From Planctomycetaceae bacterium (GTDB lineage Bacteria > Planctomycetota > Planctomycetia > Pirellulales > Pirellulaceae), in assembly GCA_018660825.1 (NCBI GenBank), contig JABJJO010000042.1:1-64000 (forward strand): a DNA stretch of 64,000 bases. The letters run 5' to 3'. Position 1 is the stretch's first letter. The number at the start of each line of letters is the position of its first letter. The notes under the pieces were generated by a model. That model had not been told where the DNA came from. It worked only from the letters and a program-made list of their open reading frames with translations, and did no database searches. Positions 36,037-44,933 of this stretch are shown here, in pieces. The translations under genes and the position numbers were made by a program.

Positions 36037-37441
36037 TGCCGGACTGTGATTTTTCGATGAGTTGTTCTCGACATTCGGCAATTAGGTAAAAAGAACCTGC
36101 CACGACGATGAGGTCTGCTGAATCGGCATTTTGCTCGATGTGGGAAATGCCGCGGATAGGATCGGATTCGGCTTGCAGCGTCCCTGTAGCGTTTGATTTG
36201 TTTTGTGTTGCTGACAGTTTCGCTATTTCTAGTAATGCCCCACAGTTGACTGCTCGAGGGTTGTTGTGAAATTGCGTCAATGTGATGGATTTAAATTTAT
36301 CGATCAAAATATCCAGCATTTCAACGACTTGTTTATCTTGGCTACAGCTGAAAACCAGATGCCAATTTTGGTGGGAAAAATGTTGCTGCAGGTATTCGGT
36401 TAGCTTGGTGATTGAATCTGGGTTATGCGCCACATCGAGCAATATTGCGGGCTGGCCAGCAATATATTCCAAACGCCCTGGACAATTGACATGCGCTAGC
36501 CCCTCGATAATCGCGTGGTCATCAATTTCAAAGCCCTGCTCAATCAGGCAACCAACGATTCCCAACACGACTAACGCATTGTTGATTTGGTGTTGTCCGG
36601 GTAATCCGATTTCAAGTAAAGGCCAGGCCTTGGTTGTTTGATCGATTACCATCGAGACGTCCCGTAGAGTTGCACCTTGGACAGATTGTGCTGCGATTGA
36701 ATATTCAATGTTTTGCCTTGCGCGAGTTATCTGAGCATCAACTTGTAACGCTCGCGATTCAATTTCAGCTTGTGGCCCCGCGGTACATCCATGCACAAGC
36801 GGTACGTTGGGTTTAATGATGCCGGCCTTTTCGGCCGCAATTAGTTCTACGGTATGGCCGAGTAGGGAAGTATGGTCGAGGCTGATGTTGGTAATTGCGG
36901 TGACGATACTGTGGCAGATGTTGGTGCTATCTAAACGGCCACCGAGCCCAACTTCGATGACCGCAATATCTACTTGTTGCTGTTGAAACCATAAGAAGGC
37001 TAAAACCGTAGTTAATTCAAAGAACGTCGGTTTTAGATCTTGGTGTGGTTGAATGTTGGCTGCAATATCCATAGCCTGCACCACCGGAACCAGTTGATTC
37101 ACTAATTTGACAAATTCCAATTCACTACACAATTGCCCATTGATTTGAAAACGTTGCCTTAGGTTTTCGAGATGGGGTGAAGTGAATAGACCGGTTTTGT
37201 GTTTAGCAGCAGTGAGGATGGAGGAAGTCATCGCTGCCGTCGAGCCCTTGCCTTTAGTGCCAGCGATATGTATGGCGGGGATATCTTGTTGAGGGTTACC
37301 TAATCGAGCGGCTAAGTTTCGCATTCGGTCAAGTTTAAAAGGAACGGTTGGCTGAGCGACCATAGTCCGTTCAAAATCGAAACGGCGATAGAGAAACGCC
37401 TGAGCCTCAGCGCAAGTCGTAATGGGCACATTGGTATGCAT
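36026..37441 (-). CDS. folC: Folylpolyglutamate synthase / dihydrofolate synthase
   Basis: 471 residues with the Mur-ligase-like plan of FolC: P-loop HIAGTKGKGSTAAM near 60, FTSPHLENLRQRFQINGQ near 92, FFELTTVLAFLWFQ near 140, VIEVGLGGRLDSTN near 161, LDHTSLLGHTVELIAAEKAG near 190 and LDVAHNPDSI near 337. The enzyme ligates ATP-activated dihydropteroate or folate to glutamate. The C-terminal half shows the expected second domain. It converges on and overlaps the DUF1501 gene end; the start ATG has no strong Shine-Dalgarno. Confidence 0.92.
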   Translation of the reverse strand: MHTNVPITTCAEAQAFLYRRFDFERTMVAQPTVPFKLDRMRNLAARLGNPQQDIPAIHIAGTKGKGSTAAMTSSILTAAKHKTGLFTSPHLENLRQRFQINGQLCSELEFVKLVNQLVPVVQAMDIAANIQPHQDLKPTFFELTTVLAFLWFQQQQVDIAVIEVGLGGRLDSTNICHSIVTAITNISLDHTSLLGHTVELIAAEKAGIIKPNVPLVHGCTAGPQAEIESRALQVDAQITRARQNIEYSIAAQSVQGATLRDVSMVIDQTTKAWPLLEIGLPGQHQINNALVVLGIVGCLIEQGFEIDDHAIIEGLAHVNCPGRLEYIAGQPAILLDVAHNPDSITKLTEYLQQHFSHQNWHLVFSCSQDKQVVEMLDILIDKFKSITLTQFHNNPRAVNCGALLEIAKLSATQNKSNATGTLQAESDPIRGISHIEQNADSADLIVVAGSFYLIAECREQLIEKSQSGTKQ

Positions 37442-37834
37442 GTTGGTGAACGGTCGTAGATGGAAGGATGAAATTGGTCTGAATAATCCGCACGATCGTC
37501 AACACCAACGTGCGTCTGTAAAGGTTTTGACTTTGCAGAGCAAGGTAAACCTTATTTATAGCGACCACGCGTCATACTTTAAGACCTACCCCATACGATT
37601 TTATTGAATTATCCGAGGCATTCATGCGATGGACATATCGGTAGGTCCTAGATTACAAGGGTGTTTGCTACGTATTAGTGGTTGAACATCTGAATAGGTC
37701 CGTGCGTACAAAACAGACGTACCGAACAAAGAATTTAGAATTCCATAGCACAAATTACATTACGAACAAATACTGGCTCTGCGATAGTTGTCGCGAAGCA
37801 TTAAAGTTTAACGAAACGCGAAAGAGGATAATCT
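37442..37834. other. Gap of 393 bp between divergent folC and the ABC operon
   Basis: No credible gene was found; a 65-codon frame within it has no Shine-Dalgarno and odd composition. Two inverted repeats are present: AAGGTTT (37521-37527) with AAACCTT (37547-37553), and GACCTACC (37583-37590) with GGTAGGTC (37640-37647). The first overlaps TTGACT (37527-37532), which might be a promoter element, but the -10 spacing is poor. The ABC gene has AGAGGA six bases before its ATG. Confidence 0.4.
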
Positions 37835-38770
37835 ATGTCAACGTCTGCTGGCCAAAAGGGCGAAGTCATTGTTGAAACCCGCAACCTGACAAAAACCTAC
37901 AAGGACTTTTGGGGTCGTAGTAAAGTACATGCACTCAAGGCACTCGACTTAAACGTTCGCCGTGGTGAAATATTTGGTTTGCTTGGTCCCAATGGTTCGG
38001 GTAAATCGACAACGATTAAACTGTTATTAGGGTTGTTGTTTCCCACTAGTGGCGAAGCATTAGTGTTTGGCAAAGATGCTGCGGATGTATCCAAAAATGA
38101 ACGCATTGGATATTTGCCAGAAGAATCCTATCTGTACAAATTCCTCAACGCAGAGGAAACGCTTGATTTTTATGGTCGGCTGTTTAATATGTCGGGGGCC
38201 CGTCGCAAAAGCCGTATTCGAGATTTGATTAATCTGATCGATCTTGATTGGGCCAAGCGTCGTCAGTTGAAGGAATATTCTAAAGGGATGACCCGCAGAA
38301 TTGGATTGGCCCAAGCATTGATTAATGACCCAGAGCTAATTGTGCTGGACGAACCGACTACTGGCCTAGATCCTATTGGTACGCGTGATATGAAGGATCT
38401 CATTGTTCGCTTGCGTGACCAAGGCAAAACGATTCTCATGTGCAGTCACTTGCTCGCAGATGTTCAAGATGTCTGTGATCGAATCGCAATTTTGCATCAG
38501 GGTGAACTGAAGGAACTCGGTGCCGTTGATAGTTTATTAAGCGTACAAGACATTACGCAAATTCAGGCCAAAAACCTTACGCCTGATACCGAGGAAGCAA
38601 TACGGAAGTTGATCGCTGAGAATCAAGGTGAATTGGTTTCGATGGATCATCCAACGACAACATTGGAAGATTTGTTCCTTAGTATTGTGCGCGACAGTGA
38701 GTCCCGACCAGGTTTTGTTAGTCACCAAGAAGACGCAGATCAGCAAGAGGAACCGGTGGCGGCAGAGTAA
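37835..38770 (+). CDS. ABC exporter ATP-binding protein
   Basis: 311 residues. A single nucleotide-binding domain with Walker [10 protein letters not shown], signature [13 protein letters not shown], Walker [14 protein letters not shown] and switch CSHLL. It is of the ABC-2 exporter class (like NosF/CcmA-type), with a C-terminal tail of about 80 residues ending Glu-rich. AGAGGA stands six bases before the ATG. It powers the permease encoded 77 bp downstream. Confidence 0.88.
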   Translation: MSTSAGQKGEVIVETRNLTKTYKDFWGRSKVHALKALDLNVRRGEIFGLLGPNGSGKSTTIKLLLGLLFPTSGEALVFGKDAADVSKNERIGYLPEESYLYKFLNAEETLDFYGRLFNMSGARRKSRIRDLINLIDLDWAKRRQLKEYSKGMTRRIGLAQALINDPELIVLDEPTTGLDPIGTRDMKDLIVRLRDQGKTILMCSHLLADVQDVCDRIAILHQGELKELGAVDSLLSVQDITQIQAKNLTPDTEEAIRKLIAENQGELVSMDHPTTTLEDLFLSIVRDSESRPGFVSHQEDADQQEEPVAAE

Positions 38771-38847
38771 GAGTTTATGAGCCGCTCGATATAAAAATAC
38801 AAATTATGGAGTTAACACTCCGACGGTAACGCAGGGTAATTAGTTAA

Positions 38848-40698
38848 ATGGTCGTAGATCAAAGCGAATTCGAATCTTTTGGTTCCTGGTTTTATATTTA
38901 CATGGTCGATTTTTCCATGCTAGCATTATTCATGCTGGTCGGCTGGGCGATTTTGGCCTTTGCCTTAGCAGCCATTCGTAATAGTCCAATCCGAGCGGCT
39001 AAGATGATTGCGGGAACGATTAAGCGGGCGTTCATGGTTGATTTTCCCAGCACCTCGATTCGCCGTACTATGGCGATGTCACGTTTGGCGATTCAGGAAG
39101 CGATTCGTAATAAAGTACTTATAATCTTTGTGCTATTTGTTGCCTTGCTGTTGTTTGCCGGATGGTTTCTTGATGTTGAAAATGACCACCCCGCGCGGCT
39201 ATATCTGGGATTCGTTTTATCGGCGAGTACTTATTTGTTGTTAGCACTGGCGATGTTCCTCAGTGCCTTTAGCTTACCGAATGATATAAAAAATCGCACG
39301 ATCTATACGATCACGACGAAACCGGTTCGAGCGCATGAAATTTTCTTAGGGCGAGTGTTTGGATTTGCAGCCGTGGGTACATTGCTGTTGGTTTTAATGG
39401 CATCGGTGAGTTACGGATTTGTTATCCGTGGTTTGGACCACGAACATACGATTGACAAAACGGCGATCGAGTGGGATGAATCAACGGGGTTAGGCACAGG
39501 TAAGACTTCGTTGGATGGTTATCATCGTCACGATTTTACGATCAATGAAAAGTTGAAGAATGCAGATGGTTTAGTTGGTACGACTGAATTGTCTAAAGGG
39601 CATGCGCATAACATCTATTTACGTGATGGTGATTACATTGTTGAGCCACCGACAGGCGACTTGCTTGCCCGCGTGCCGGTCTACGGCAAATTGAGTTTCT
39701 TAGATCGTTATGGGCAGCCGAGTGAAGAAGGTGGCCTCAATGTAGGTAAAGAATGGACGTATCGTTCTTATATCGAAGGCAATACGCTAAGTACCGCCAT
39801 TTGGGAATTTGAAAATCTAACCAAAGAGATGTTTGTTACAACTGGTAGTGATGACGGTGTATTGCCGTTGGAATTAAACTTGCGTGTATTCAGGTCAACC
39901 AAAGGAAAAATCGAAAGTCGGATTCATGGCGAGATCTTGTTGGTAAACCCCGAAGAGACATTGTCCTCAGTAGATCGTTTCAGTGCTCCAATTCCCTTTG
40001 AAGCAGATGAGTTTGTAACCTCGCAAGTCAATATAAAATTCAGTGATATTCGGCGGCAAAACCCAGTGACCGGAGAGCTACAAAATATAGACTTGTTTAA
40101 AGATTTAGTTGATAGCGGAAAACTACAAGTCCATATCCGCTGCAAGGATCACGCACAGTTTTTTGGCATGGCACGAGCCGACGTGTATATTCGAGCTCCG
40201 GAAGGTTCGTTTGAAGCCAATCTCATTAAATGCTATTTGGGTATTTGGATGCAGATGTTGCTGGTAATTTTGTTAGGTGTGTTCTTTAGTACATTCTTAA
40301 ATGGTATTGTGGCATTGATTTCATCAGTCGCGATTGTCGCGATGGGAATGTTCGCGGGCTTTATTGGCGACATTCAAACGGGTGAAGCTCCCGGTGGTGG
40401 CCCGATTGAGTCGATTGTGCGAAACATTACGCAACAGGGTGCGACCTTGGAATTAGAAATGGGTGACACAGCGATCGAGGTCATTGAATCGCTCGATGGA
40501 TTCTATCTTAACACCATGGAGAGCTTGGCAAAGCTAGCTCCTGATTTTTCAAAGTTCAATATGTCGGCTAAAGTTGCTTATGGGTATGACATTCATCTGA
40601 ATTTGATATTAAGACAATTGGTTACTACCATGGTTTACTTTTTTGTGTTGGTACTTGCCGGTTACTTTATTCTCACATCGCGGGAGATTGCAGCGTGA
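38848..40698 (+). CDS. ABC-2 type exporter permease with large soluble loop
   Basis: 616 residues. An N-terminal membrane segment (MLALFMLVGWAILAFALAA) and helices near 85-200 (FVLFVALLLFAGWFLD, ASTYLLLALAMFLSAFS, then VGTLLLVLMASVSYGFVI) precede a soluble, beta-rich region of about 270 residues (205-475). Three more helices follow (MLLVILLGVFFSTFLNGIVA near 470, and a final FFVLVLAGYFIL). The positively charged amphipathic stretch NDIKNRTIYTITTKPVRAHE is the typical ABC-2 exporter cytosolic coupling loop. The big extracytoplasmic domain is an unusual feature. The stop overlaps the next start (GTGA). Confidence 0.8.
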   Translation: MVVDQSEFESFGSWFYIYMVDFSMLALFMLVGWAILAFALAAIRNSPIRAAKMIAGTIKRAFMVDFPSTSIRRTMAMSRLAIQEAIRNKVLIIFVLFVALLLFAGWFLDVENDHPARLYLGFVLSASTYLLLALAMFLSAFSLPNDIKNRTIYTITTKPVRAHEIFLGRVFGFAAVGTLLLVLMASVSYGFVIRGLDHEHTIDKTAIEWDESTGLGTGKTSLDGYHRHDFTINEKLKNADGLVGTTELSKGHAHNIYLRDGDYIVEPPTGDLLARVPVYGKLSFLDRYGQPSEEGGLNVGKEWTYRSYIEGNTLSTAIWEFENLTKEMFVTTGSDDGVLPLELNLRVFRSTKGKIESRIHGEILLVNPEETLSSVDRFSAPIPFEADEFVTSQVNIKFSDIRRQNPVTGELQNIDLFKDLVDSGKLQVHIRCKDHAQFFGMARADVYIRAPEGSFEANLIKCYLGIWMQMLLVILLGVFFSTFLNGIVALISSVAIVAMGMFAGFIGDIQTGEAPGGGPIESIVRNITQQGATLELEMGDTAIEVIESLDGFYLNTMESLAKLAPDFSKFNMSAKVAYGYDIHLNLILRQLVTTMVYFFVLVLAGYFILTSREIAA

Positions 40699-42335
40699 AC
40701 CTAAACTCGACATTTAAACGTAAAGTTGCCTACATCACAGGAATCGTTCTATTGCTGTTTCCTTTATTCTTCTTAGGGCAGCCGGCAACGAGTGGTCACA
40801 ATGGCGTCGGTGAGGTAGGCGGTAAGTTAGCGCAATTGCGCGCTGAAAGTGAGTTGGCGCAATCGAATTTGGGTGAGATCAATCCGGTAAGTTCATCGAT
40901 GCAGTTGGCTACGTTTGGTCTTCGCCCCGTGGCCGTCATTATCCTTTGGGAAAAAGCAACCAAGTTTCAAAAGATGGAAGACTATGATAACGTAACGGCT
41001 ACGATTAATCAGATTTCGAAGCTACAGCCTAACTTCATTTCCATCTGGAAATTTCAAGCACACAATCTGGCCTATAACATCTCTGTTGATTTCGATAATT
41101 ATCGACACCGATATCAATGGGTTCGTCGCGGGATACAGTTTTTAATGGAGGGTACGCGCTATAACTCTCGCAACGCTAAGCTGGTACAGGAGGTCGCGTT
41201 TTATACAGGCTCAAAAATTGGTTACTCGGACGAAAAAATTCAGTTCCGCAGCCTCTTCTCAGAAGATGAAATGTTTCACGGTCAAATGTCTGATGAAGGT
41301 ATTGATTTAGCTTCCAACCGAGCACTAGGTGCTAACGGAAAGCCAGATAACTGGAAGGCGAGTTACCTGTGGTACGAAAAGAGTGAAGATGTTGCGAGTA
41401 TGAACGAACACCACGTGCACCGTGACCCGATCCGATTTTACGAAAAAAAACCACAGGCATTGGTTTATTACGCAATGGCTCTTGAGGATGACGGTTATTT
41501 AGATGCGGAAGCACAACAGGCATTTGCGGCTGCTCATACTGCGTTAATCCAGCTAGGCAACAGAGACTTATCTACGCAGTTTGGTTTCAACGTGCGATTG
41601 AATCAATTTGGTGAATTTCAACAAAATCTGAAGGAACTACGCGACAAAATGGACGCGTTGGCTCCGGAGTTGCGTCAAGAGTTAAAAGACGATCGATTTA
41701 AGAGGCTCAGCAAACCGCAACAAGATGCTTATAGCATGGAAGTGGGATTACGTTCGGATTATCACCGTCAGTTAGCAAATGAAGCGACACAGGCTATGTT
41801 TATCTCTGAATCAGATATTGCTGAAGCGATGCCGATAGGTATTCGCAAACAGGCACGTAACATTGCAATGGCGGCTGAGGATGCGGCGATGAAAGTGGAT
41901 GGCATCGACTATATGCGCGAGATGATCAACTATAGTTACTGGCTCAAACGTTGCGAGATGGAGCAGATGACATTGGCAATCACGGCACGTAAAACGGTAC
42001 AGCAAGCGGATGATTTGTTTGTCGAAGCGAGGTTAGAAGAAGCGCGCAAGTTGTATGAAATCGCATGGGTAGATTGGCGAAAAATTTTTGACAAATACCC
42101 ATCGATGATTACCCGCGATACGGGTCAGAACTTGGAACCTTCCATTTCGAATTACATTGAGTTGCTACAACAATTTGATGAGGAGTTGCCAGAGGACTTT
42201 GTATTGCAGAACTTGGTGGCCACTTTGGAATTTGCTCCCAAAACTCTACCCGCTCCAAGTATTCAGTTTCCTTCTCCCTCGCAACCGAATCGCATAAAGG
42301 GCTCTGTGCCCAATACGGATTATTTGGACAAGTAG
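40695..42335 (+). CDS. Membrane-anchored helical protein, partner of the ABC exporter
   Basis: 546 residues starting with GTG in a GTGA overlap with the permease stop, so it is translationally coupled. One N-terminal membrane helix (VAYITGIVLLLFPLFFLGQ) is followed by a large all-helical extracytoplasmic region with a TPR-like flavour (DYDNVTATINQISKLQPNFI, WKFQAHNLAYNISVDFD). No catalytic motif and no recognised family. It most likely forms a complex with the ABC exporter, an inference from coupling. Confidence 0.6.
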   Translation: MNLNSTFKRKVAYITGIVLLLFPLFFLGQPATSGHNGVGEVGGKLAQLRAESELAQSNLGEINPVSSSMQLATFGLRPVAVIILWEKATKFQKMEDYDNVTATINQISKLQPNFISIWKFQAHNLAYNISVDFDNYRHRYQWVRRGIQFLMEGTRYNSRNAKLVQEVAFYTGSKIGYSDEKIQFRSLFSEDEMFHGQMSDEGIDLASNRALGANGKPDNWKASYLWYEKSEDVASMNEHHVHRDPIRFYEKKPQALVYYAMALEDDGYLDAEAQQAFAAAHTALIQLGNRDLSTQFGFNVRLNQFGEFQQNLKELRDKMDALAPELRQELKDDRFKRLSKPQQDAYSMEVGLRSDYHRQLANEATQAMFISESDIAEAMPIGIRKQARNIAMAAEDAAMKVDGIDYMREMINYSYWLKRCEMEQMTLAITARKTVQQADDLFVEARLEEARKLYEIAWVDWRKIFDKYPSMITRDTGQNLEPSISNYIELLQQFDEELPEDFVLQNLVATLEFAPKTLPAPSIQFPSPSQPNRIKGSVPNTDYLDK

Positions 42336-42344
42336 AAGTGTTAA

Positions 42345-42370
42345 GTTGATGATCTGTTTACACCATCAAC
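42345..42370. terminator. Hairpin between convergent genes
   Basis: GTTGATG (42345-42351) pairs with CATCAAC (42364-42370) across a 12-base loop, between two convergent genes. There is no U-run on either strand, so termination is plausible but not certain. Confidence 0.35.
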
Positions 42371-42408
42371 CACGACTTGGCACGAATGTAAAAATGGGTT
42401 GGTTCCGG

Positions 42409-43437
42409 CTATTTGAGCGTTTGTAATGCTTGGTAGTGCGATCGAACAGTCTCTAGGAATTTGGTTCGCGGTTCGATAGGCTGGTAGACAATGCGCATTA
42501 CCATTTGATATCGCTTGCCGACTTGATAATTGTCCACGATGAATTGAAAATCCCAGGCCGGATTTCCCTGCCCTCCACCAGACGGTGATTGAGTGATGCG
42601 GATGTTGTCACTGCGGCGAAAAATTTGCGCAAAACCCATGCCATTGCTAACGCCATAATACCAAGGGTCACTATAGCGATGATCTGAGTGTCCAAAAACG
42701 AGTGACAGCGGAAAATCTTTATCGTGTTCCAATTGCCTGCGGTCCTGCAGCGAACGATGTGTTGCTTTGAGTCCATGTTCTGACGTGACACCACGAATCA
42801 TTGTGGGTGGTGGCAACTGAGTCTCCTTGATTCGGTCACCAATATTTGGCCACCCCGGAAAATGGATGTCTAGCGATTCAGGTTGGTGGATGTAACTCGC
42901 CCAAAACAAACCGATATAACCATTAGAAAAAGTATCTTTACGGGCAATGCATTCCAACGTCATTTGAACAATGCCTGCGGGTAACAATTCGTACCGCAAG
43001 CAACTTTCTAGTTGAAAATGGGGTGTCGGCGGTTGGTATAAGTCGACGCAATGCTTGTTGATCAAACGTAATTCCATTGGGGCGCGTCGTGGTTCGAACA
43101 AAACGTCTCGTGATTGTGTCGTTCCGTCATGAATATGTTCGTAGTTGATGCCAGCATAATTTGGGACAAATAGGTTCGATTGGCGGTGGGAGTGGCGTAG
43201 TTGTGCAATGCCACTATAACCCGCACGATGATCGGGTAATTGTTCATCGTCAACGGCCTGATTTGTGACAACAGTCATTTCCACCCCCTGTCTCTTGAGG
43301 ACGGCATAGGCACGTGTGGATTTCATCCAACCGTCTTTCCCTTGACTTAGCGATGTACGCGGCGGCGGCTCTTTGGCCGAGGTGCTTGCCGGCAAAATGA
43401 ACAATAGAAAAAGAAGGACGGATGTCGTTTGTTTCAT
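42409..43437 (-). CDS. Secreted protein of unknown function
   Basis: 342 residues from ATG at 43437. This start is chosen over one five codons upstream because GGGAG lies six bases before it. The signal peptide KQTTSVLLFLLFILPASTSA is clean. The mature protein has a beta-rich, Pro/Tyr/His-rich sequence (FVPNYAGINYEHIHDGT, CLRYELLPAGIVQMTLEC, FSLVFGHSDHRYSDPWYYGV-like) with several His/Asp, like carbohydrate-active or lectin-like folds, but no family is recognised. It lies just downstream of the sigma-factor partner gene. Confidence 0.6.
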   Translation of the reverse strand: MKQTTSVLLFLLFILPASTSAKEPPPRTSLSQGKDGWMKSTRAYAVLKRQGVEMTVVTNQAVDDEQLPDHRAGYSGIAQLRHSHRQSNLFVPNYAGINYEHIHDGTTQSRDVLFEPRRAPMELRLINKHCVDLYQPPTPHFQLESCLRYELLPAGIVQMTLECIARKDTFSNGYIGLFWASYIHQPESLDIHFPGWPNIGDRIKETQLPPPTMIRGVTSEHGLKATHRSLQDRRQLEHDKDFPLSLVFGHSDHRYSDPWYYGVSNGMGFAQIFRRSDNIRITQSPSGGGQGNPAWDFQFIVDNYQVGKRYQMVMRIVYQPIEPRTKFLETVRSHYQALQTLK

Positions 43438-43466
43438 CGGTAGCTCCCGCATTGTTGTGGAAGGGA

Positions 43467-43865
43467 CTATTGTTGACTTAAAAATCCGGCACTGGACTGA
43501 AAGTATCGCTGGCGGCGGTTTTGGACTATCGCTCGAGCATCCGATTGTTGTTGTTGTAGGTCATCTAGGTTTGCTTGGCATTGTCGACACCCGTTGATTT
43601 CAATATGAGTTTTTACAAAAGTTTTTTGGTCCGGCGGCAAGATGCCGAGCAGAAAGTTTCCCAAGTCTTCTCGGCTAGGACAACTGATATGGTGGCTGTG
43701 CCAAATGGCGCCGAGTGAATGGTTTCCGGCACCGGTGTTTGCTCTTAGCGTCGTCAAGCGTTTAAGCAGAGTTGGATCGACGCGTAATTCGCGTTCAATG
43801 TCTGTCATCCGGCCAACTTCTAAATCTTCATCCAAATAAGCGCATAATTCCGCATCACTAAACAT
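43467..43865 (-). CDS. Small Cys-containing partner of the ECF sigma factor, probable anti-sigma factor
   Basis: 132 residues from ATG at 43865, chosen because GGAGG stands nine bases upstream; the open frame could extend ten codons earlier. It begins MFSDAELCAYLDEDL, the ASD-like opening of many anti-sigma proteins. It has His-Ser-His-His and CRQCQ Cys pairs (NGCRQCQANLDDL near residue 103) that could form a zinc-binding anti-sigma site. The gene overlaps the sigma-factor end by eight bases. No membrane segment is visible, so it would be cytosolic. Function is inferred from position. Confidence 0.6.
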   Translation of the reverse strand: MFSDAELCAYLDEDLEVGRMTDIERELRVDPTLLKRLTTLRANTGAGNHSLGAIWHSHHISCPSREDLGNFLLGILPPDQKTFVKTHIEINGCRQCQANLDDLQQQQSDARAIVQNRRQRYFQSSAGFLSQQ

Positions 43866-44517
43866 GATTGGTATCCTCCATGGAGTCTTGTTCATTAAGC
43901 TCAGGGAAAATATCTTTATTGAGCCCTTGCTTTCGCAGCTGTGTTTTTATTTTGTCGAGGAATTCAAACTTAGTACTAGCCACAACTTGTGGGCTAATTT
44001 CGAGTTTGTCGGCAACGTCTTTGTTCTTCATGCCGCGCAAAAACAGTAACTCCAAGACGCTAATTTTGAGCCAGCCTTGCTGAGTTTTATTGGATTGAAT
44101 AAATTGCTTGATGATTTCGGCTAGCACATCTGTTTCAATATCTTTGCGCTCTTCGCTGCGGAAAATAGCGGATGGCTTACGACCACCTCCCGCTAATTGC
44201 ATCGCACCATCGCCAGAGTTATTGGAGTTGATTGGAATCGTTGGTCGCCGCCCCTCGCGCCGTAGATGATCAGTCAGTTTAAAAGCACAGATCGTAAATA
44301 AGAATCCTTGGATGGGTCGGTTGTCATCGAAATTTGGGATGCTCGTGAGAAAACCGATGAAAGTCTCTTGGACAATATCCTCAACAGCACTGGCTTGTGT
44401 CAGGCGCCGCCTGACGAAAGCGGTAAGCCGACCCTCGTAGGTATCGATGAGGGTTTGCCAAGCGCCTTCATTGCCGGCACGAATTTGTTGGACGAGTAGT
44501 TTATCTGGTGACGTCAT
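43858..44517 (-). CDS. ECF RNA polymerase sigma factor
   Basis: 219 residues. Region 2 reads AFVRRRLTQASAVEDIVQETFIGFLTSI with the DxVQETF helix, then FLFTICAFKLTDHLRREGR (2.4, -10 recognition). Region 4 lies near 150-200 (ISVLELLFLRGMKNKDVADKLEISPQVVAS). The loop between is longer than usual and Gly/Asn-rich. It directs RNA polymerase to a small regulon, with the partner protein encoded downstream as likely antagonist. The Ser/Thr kinase and FHA genes nearby suggest a phospho-signalling context; ECF factors are often kinase-linked in planctomycetes. Confidence 0.9.
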   Translation of the reverse strand: MTSPDKLLVQQIRAGNEGAWQTLIDTYEGRLTAFVRRRLTQASAVEDIVQETFIGFLTSIPNFDDNRPIQGFLFTICAFKLTDHLRREGRRPTIPINSNNSGDGAMQLAGGGRKPSAIFRSEERKDIETDVLAEIIKQFIQSNKTQQGWLKISVLELLFLRGMKNKDVADKLEISPQVVASTKFEFLDKIKTQLRKQGLNKDIFPELNEQDSMEDTNHV

Positions 44518-44553
44518 ACTAATCCTTGGAATAAAAACACTTCCACTACTGAA

Positions 44554-44573
44554 ATTCTAATCAAGTAATGGGT
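44554..44573 (+). repeat. Direct repeat copy 1
   Basis: ATTCTAATCAAGTAATGGGT, identical to the copy at 44890-44909. Similarity continues imperfectly on both sides (about 44549-44597 against 44882-44935), including a shared CTGAAAT before and gtaa-tcat-cat after. Confidence 0.9.
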
Positions 44574-44588
44574 CACCGTACAGGTAAT

Positions 44589-44735
44589 TCATACATCTTG
44601 CGGGCACAGGCCGTTGAGATTGAGTTGTAGAAAGTTGGCGAGTCCGAACATTAAACAACCCTTAGTACTACGCCAGTCGAGGCGTGTACCTACGTTGTTA
44701 GGGCGGGGCGAGTCCGATTCTCCTTGCTGCCGGAA
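44589..44735 (-). pseudogene. Start-less 48-codon frame resembling the kinase membrane segment
   Basis: On the minus strand a frame opens after a TGA at 44736 and runs 48 codons to a TGA at 44589-44591, with no ATG near its beginning. It contains LDWRSTKGCLMFGLANFLQL. Residues MFGLANFLQL are identical to part of a membrane helix of the kinase at 46 kb, whose DNA at 46090-46142 aligns with 44617-44674 with few gaps. It could be a relic of a duplicated kinase end or a separate small recurrent element. An ATG inside the frame gives only 20 codons. The adjacent membrane protein shares the same C-terminal DNA style. Confidence 0.5.
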
Positions 44736-44889
44736 TCAGATGAATCTCTTCTACCCACCGACTCCCTGTCAATCAAGGTTGGAACGACGGTCCGCGTTGG
44801 AAATATTTTGACCGGATTGTTTCAACTGGATGACTAAAGGCACTCGAAAACTTTCATTCGGAGTGGGTTAAACCCCGAGATCTGAAATA

Positions 44890-44909
44890 ATTCTAATCAA
44901 GTAATGGGT
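44890..44909 (+). repeat. Direct repeat copy 2
   Basis: Second copy of the 20-mer found at 44554-44573. It begins 25 bases after the stop codon of the following minus-strand gene in the transcribed direction. Offset between copies is 336 bp. The segment between them holds the 48-codon frame. Confidence 0.9.
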
Positions 44910-44933
44910 TGCTGCCCAAAAGTAAATCATGCA

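Noticed and set aside
37678-37875. 65-codon frame between folC and the ABC gene
   Set aside because: No Shine-Dalgarno, odd composition, and it runs into the ABC gene start in another frame.
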